This document shows, piece by piece, positions 63,634 to 64,000 of a DNA stretch of 64,000 nt. The stretch spans positions 62,001 through 126,000 of the forward strand of contig CACMIW010000003.1 of NCBI GenBank assembly GCA_902613845.1, in the 5' to 3' direction. A model generated the notes under the pieces. The model had not been told where the DNA came from and made no database searches. It saw nothing but the letters and a program-made list of their open reading frames with translations. How positions within the stretch are numbered: the stretch's first letter is position 1; each line of letters begins with the position of its first letter. The position numbers were made by a program, and so were the translations under genes. The DNA is from an uncultured Alphaproteobacteria bacterium. Lineage in GTDB: Bacteria > Pseudomonadota > Alphaproteobacteria > HIMB59.

Positions 63634-64000
63634 ATGTTTCAAGAATTATTTTTAAATTTATCAAATAACTTAAATAACTCCTCAGTCGTAATTATCTGGT
63701 TATTTCAAATAATATTTTGTTATTTTTCAATTTTACTCTCACTTAAGTTTTTCGGAAAGACAGGTATTTATGTTTATGTAGCGATTGCAATCATATTAGC
63801 TAATATTCAAGTTCTTAAAGTCGTAGACTTTCCTTTCTTTCCTGAACCTATGGCTCTAGGAACTGTTTTGTTTATTTCTATATTTCTTTGTACTGACATA
63901 TTGAATGAATATTTTGATAAAAAGTCTGCAACTAAATGTATATACCTTGGTATTGCAGCATACTTATTTTCAACCGTACTTATGTTTTTAACAATATCTA
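63634..64000 (+). CDS. Queuosine precursor transporter family (YhhQ/DUF165), partial
   Basis: The frame is open to the right edge. It shows 122 residues, starting MFQELFLNLSNNLNNS, with several membrane helices and the family pattern NIQVLKVVDFPFFPEPMALGTVLFISIFLCTDILNEYFDKKSATK, which is typical of YhhQ. It imports queuosine precursors such as 7-cyano-7-deazaguanine. It follows rpmB without a gap. Confidence 0.88.
   Translation, partial: MFQELFLNLSNNLNNSSVVIIWLFQIIFCYFSILLSLKFFGKTGIYVYVAIAIILANIQVLKVVDFPFFPEPMALGTVLFISIFLCTDILNEYFDKKSATKCIYLGIAAYLFSTVLMFLTIS

Overview
The window is a compact, visibly AT-rich bacterial chromosome segment. It carries short intergenic gaps, many 1-11 nt gene overlaps, and no rRNA, CRISPR array, transposase or intact prophage that I can see. 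The gene set points to a streamlined, probably marine alphaproteobacterium (SAR11/HIMB59/AEGEAN-169-like). The markers are a circularly permuted two-piece tmRNA gene with tag ANDNELALAA, rpsU next to a COQ9 gene, class I lysyl-tRNA synthetase, infA followed by a short RNase E/G, CtaA, and an alphaproteobacterial HAD-IIA protein beside pyrD. The lineage is inferred from gene content and composition; I ran no database search.

Layout. 1-2.2 kb: 3' end of pntB, rpsU, COQ9 and a small exported protein. 2.2-6.2 kb: an aldehyde dehydrogenase / glutamine-synthetase-like ligase / iron alcohol dehydrogenase cluster that looks like gamma-glutamylation-dependent breakdown of an amine or amino alcohol. 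6.2-12.2 kb: HisN-type phosphatase, DsbA-like oxidoreductase, BASS transporter, beta-hydroxyacid dehydrogenase, thioesterase, L-2-hydroxyglutarate oxidase-like enzyme and a Bcp peroxiredoxin. 12.2-20.2 kb is the most accessory-looking stretch: a promoter-driven candidate small RNA, a 46-bp duplication of the 3' end of tRNA-Thr (an attachment-site scar), a nine-cysteine micropeptide, a reduced Anbu proteasome locus with a divergent ATP-grasp gene, an ASPIC/UnbV beta-propeller protein and several small membrane proteins.

20-31 kb: clpB, murA-hisG-hisD-infA-RNase E/G, tRNA-Phe, several small proteins, ssrA, thyX and a cysteine-poor Mrp ATPase. 31.3-46.3 kb: fifteen co-directional genes with no gap above 17 nt, running from membrane protein quality control (hflKC, degP) through miaA and branched-chain amino acid synthesis (ilvBNC, leuA) to cell shape (mreBCD, mrdA, rodA) and two sugar/envelope-type small genes.

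46-64 kb: apt and panB diverging from overlapping start codons, a polyprenyl synthase, TrmN6-like methyltransferase, S49 peptidase, a dimeric-type glycyl-tRNA synthetase, YgfZ, a GT9 glycosyltransferase, pyrC, purK-purE, an SDR/photolyase/SDR group, ctaA, a ferredoxin, lysK, pyrD, a HAD phosphatase, rpmB and the start of a YhhQ-type transporter. The most unusual items are the tRNA-Thr scar, the candidate RNA at 12265-12372, the micropeptide beside the Anbu operon, a photolyase of the iron-sulfur family without the cluster cysteines, and the very short palindromic spacer in the split tmRNA.
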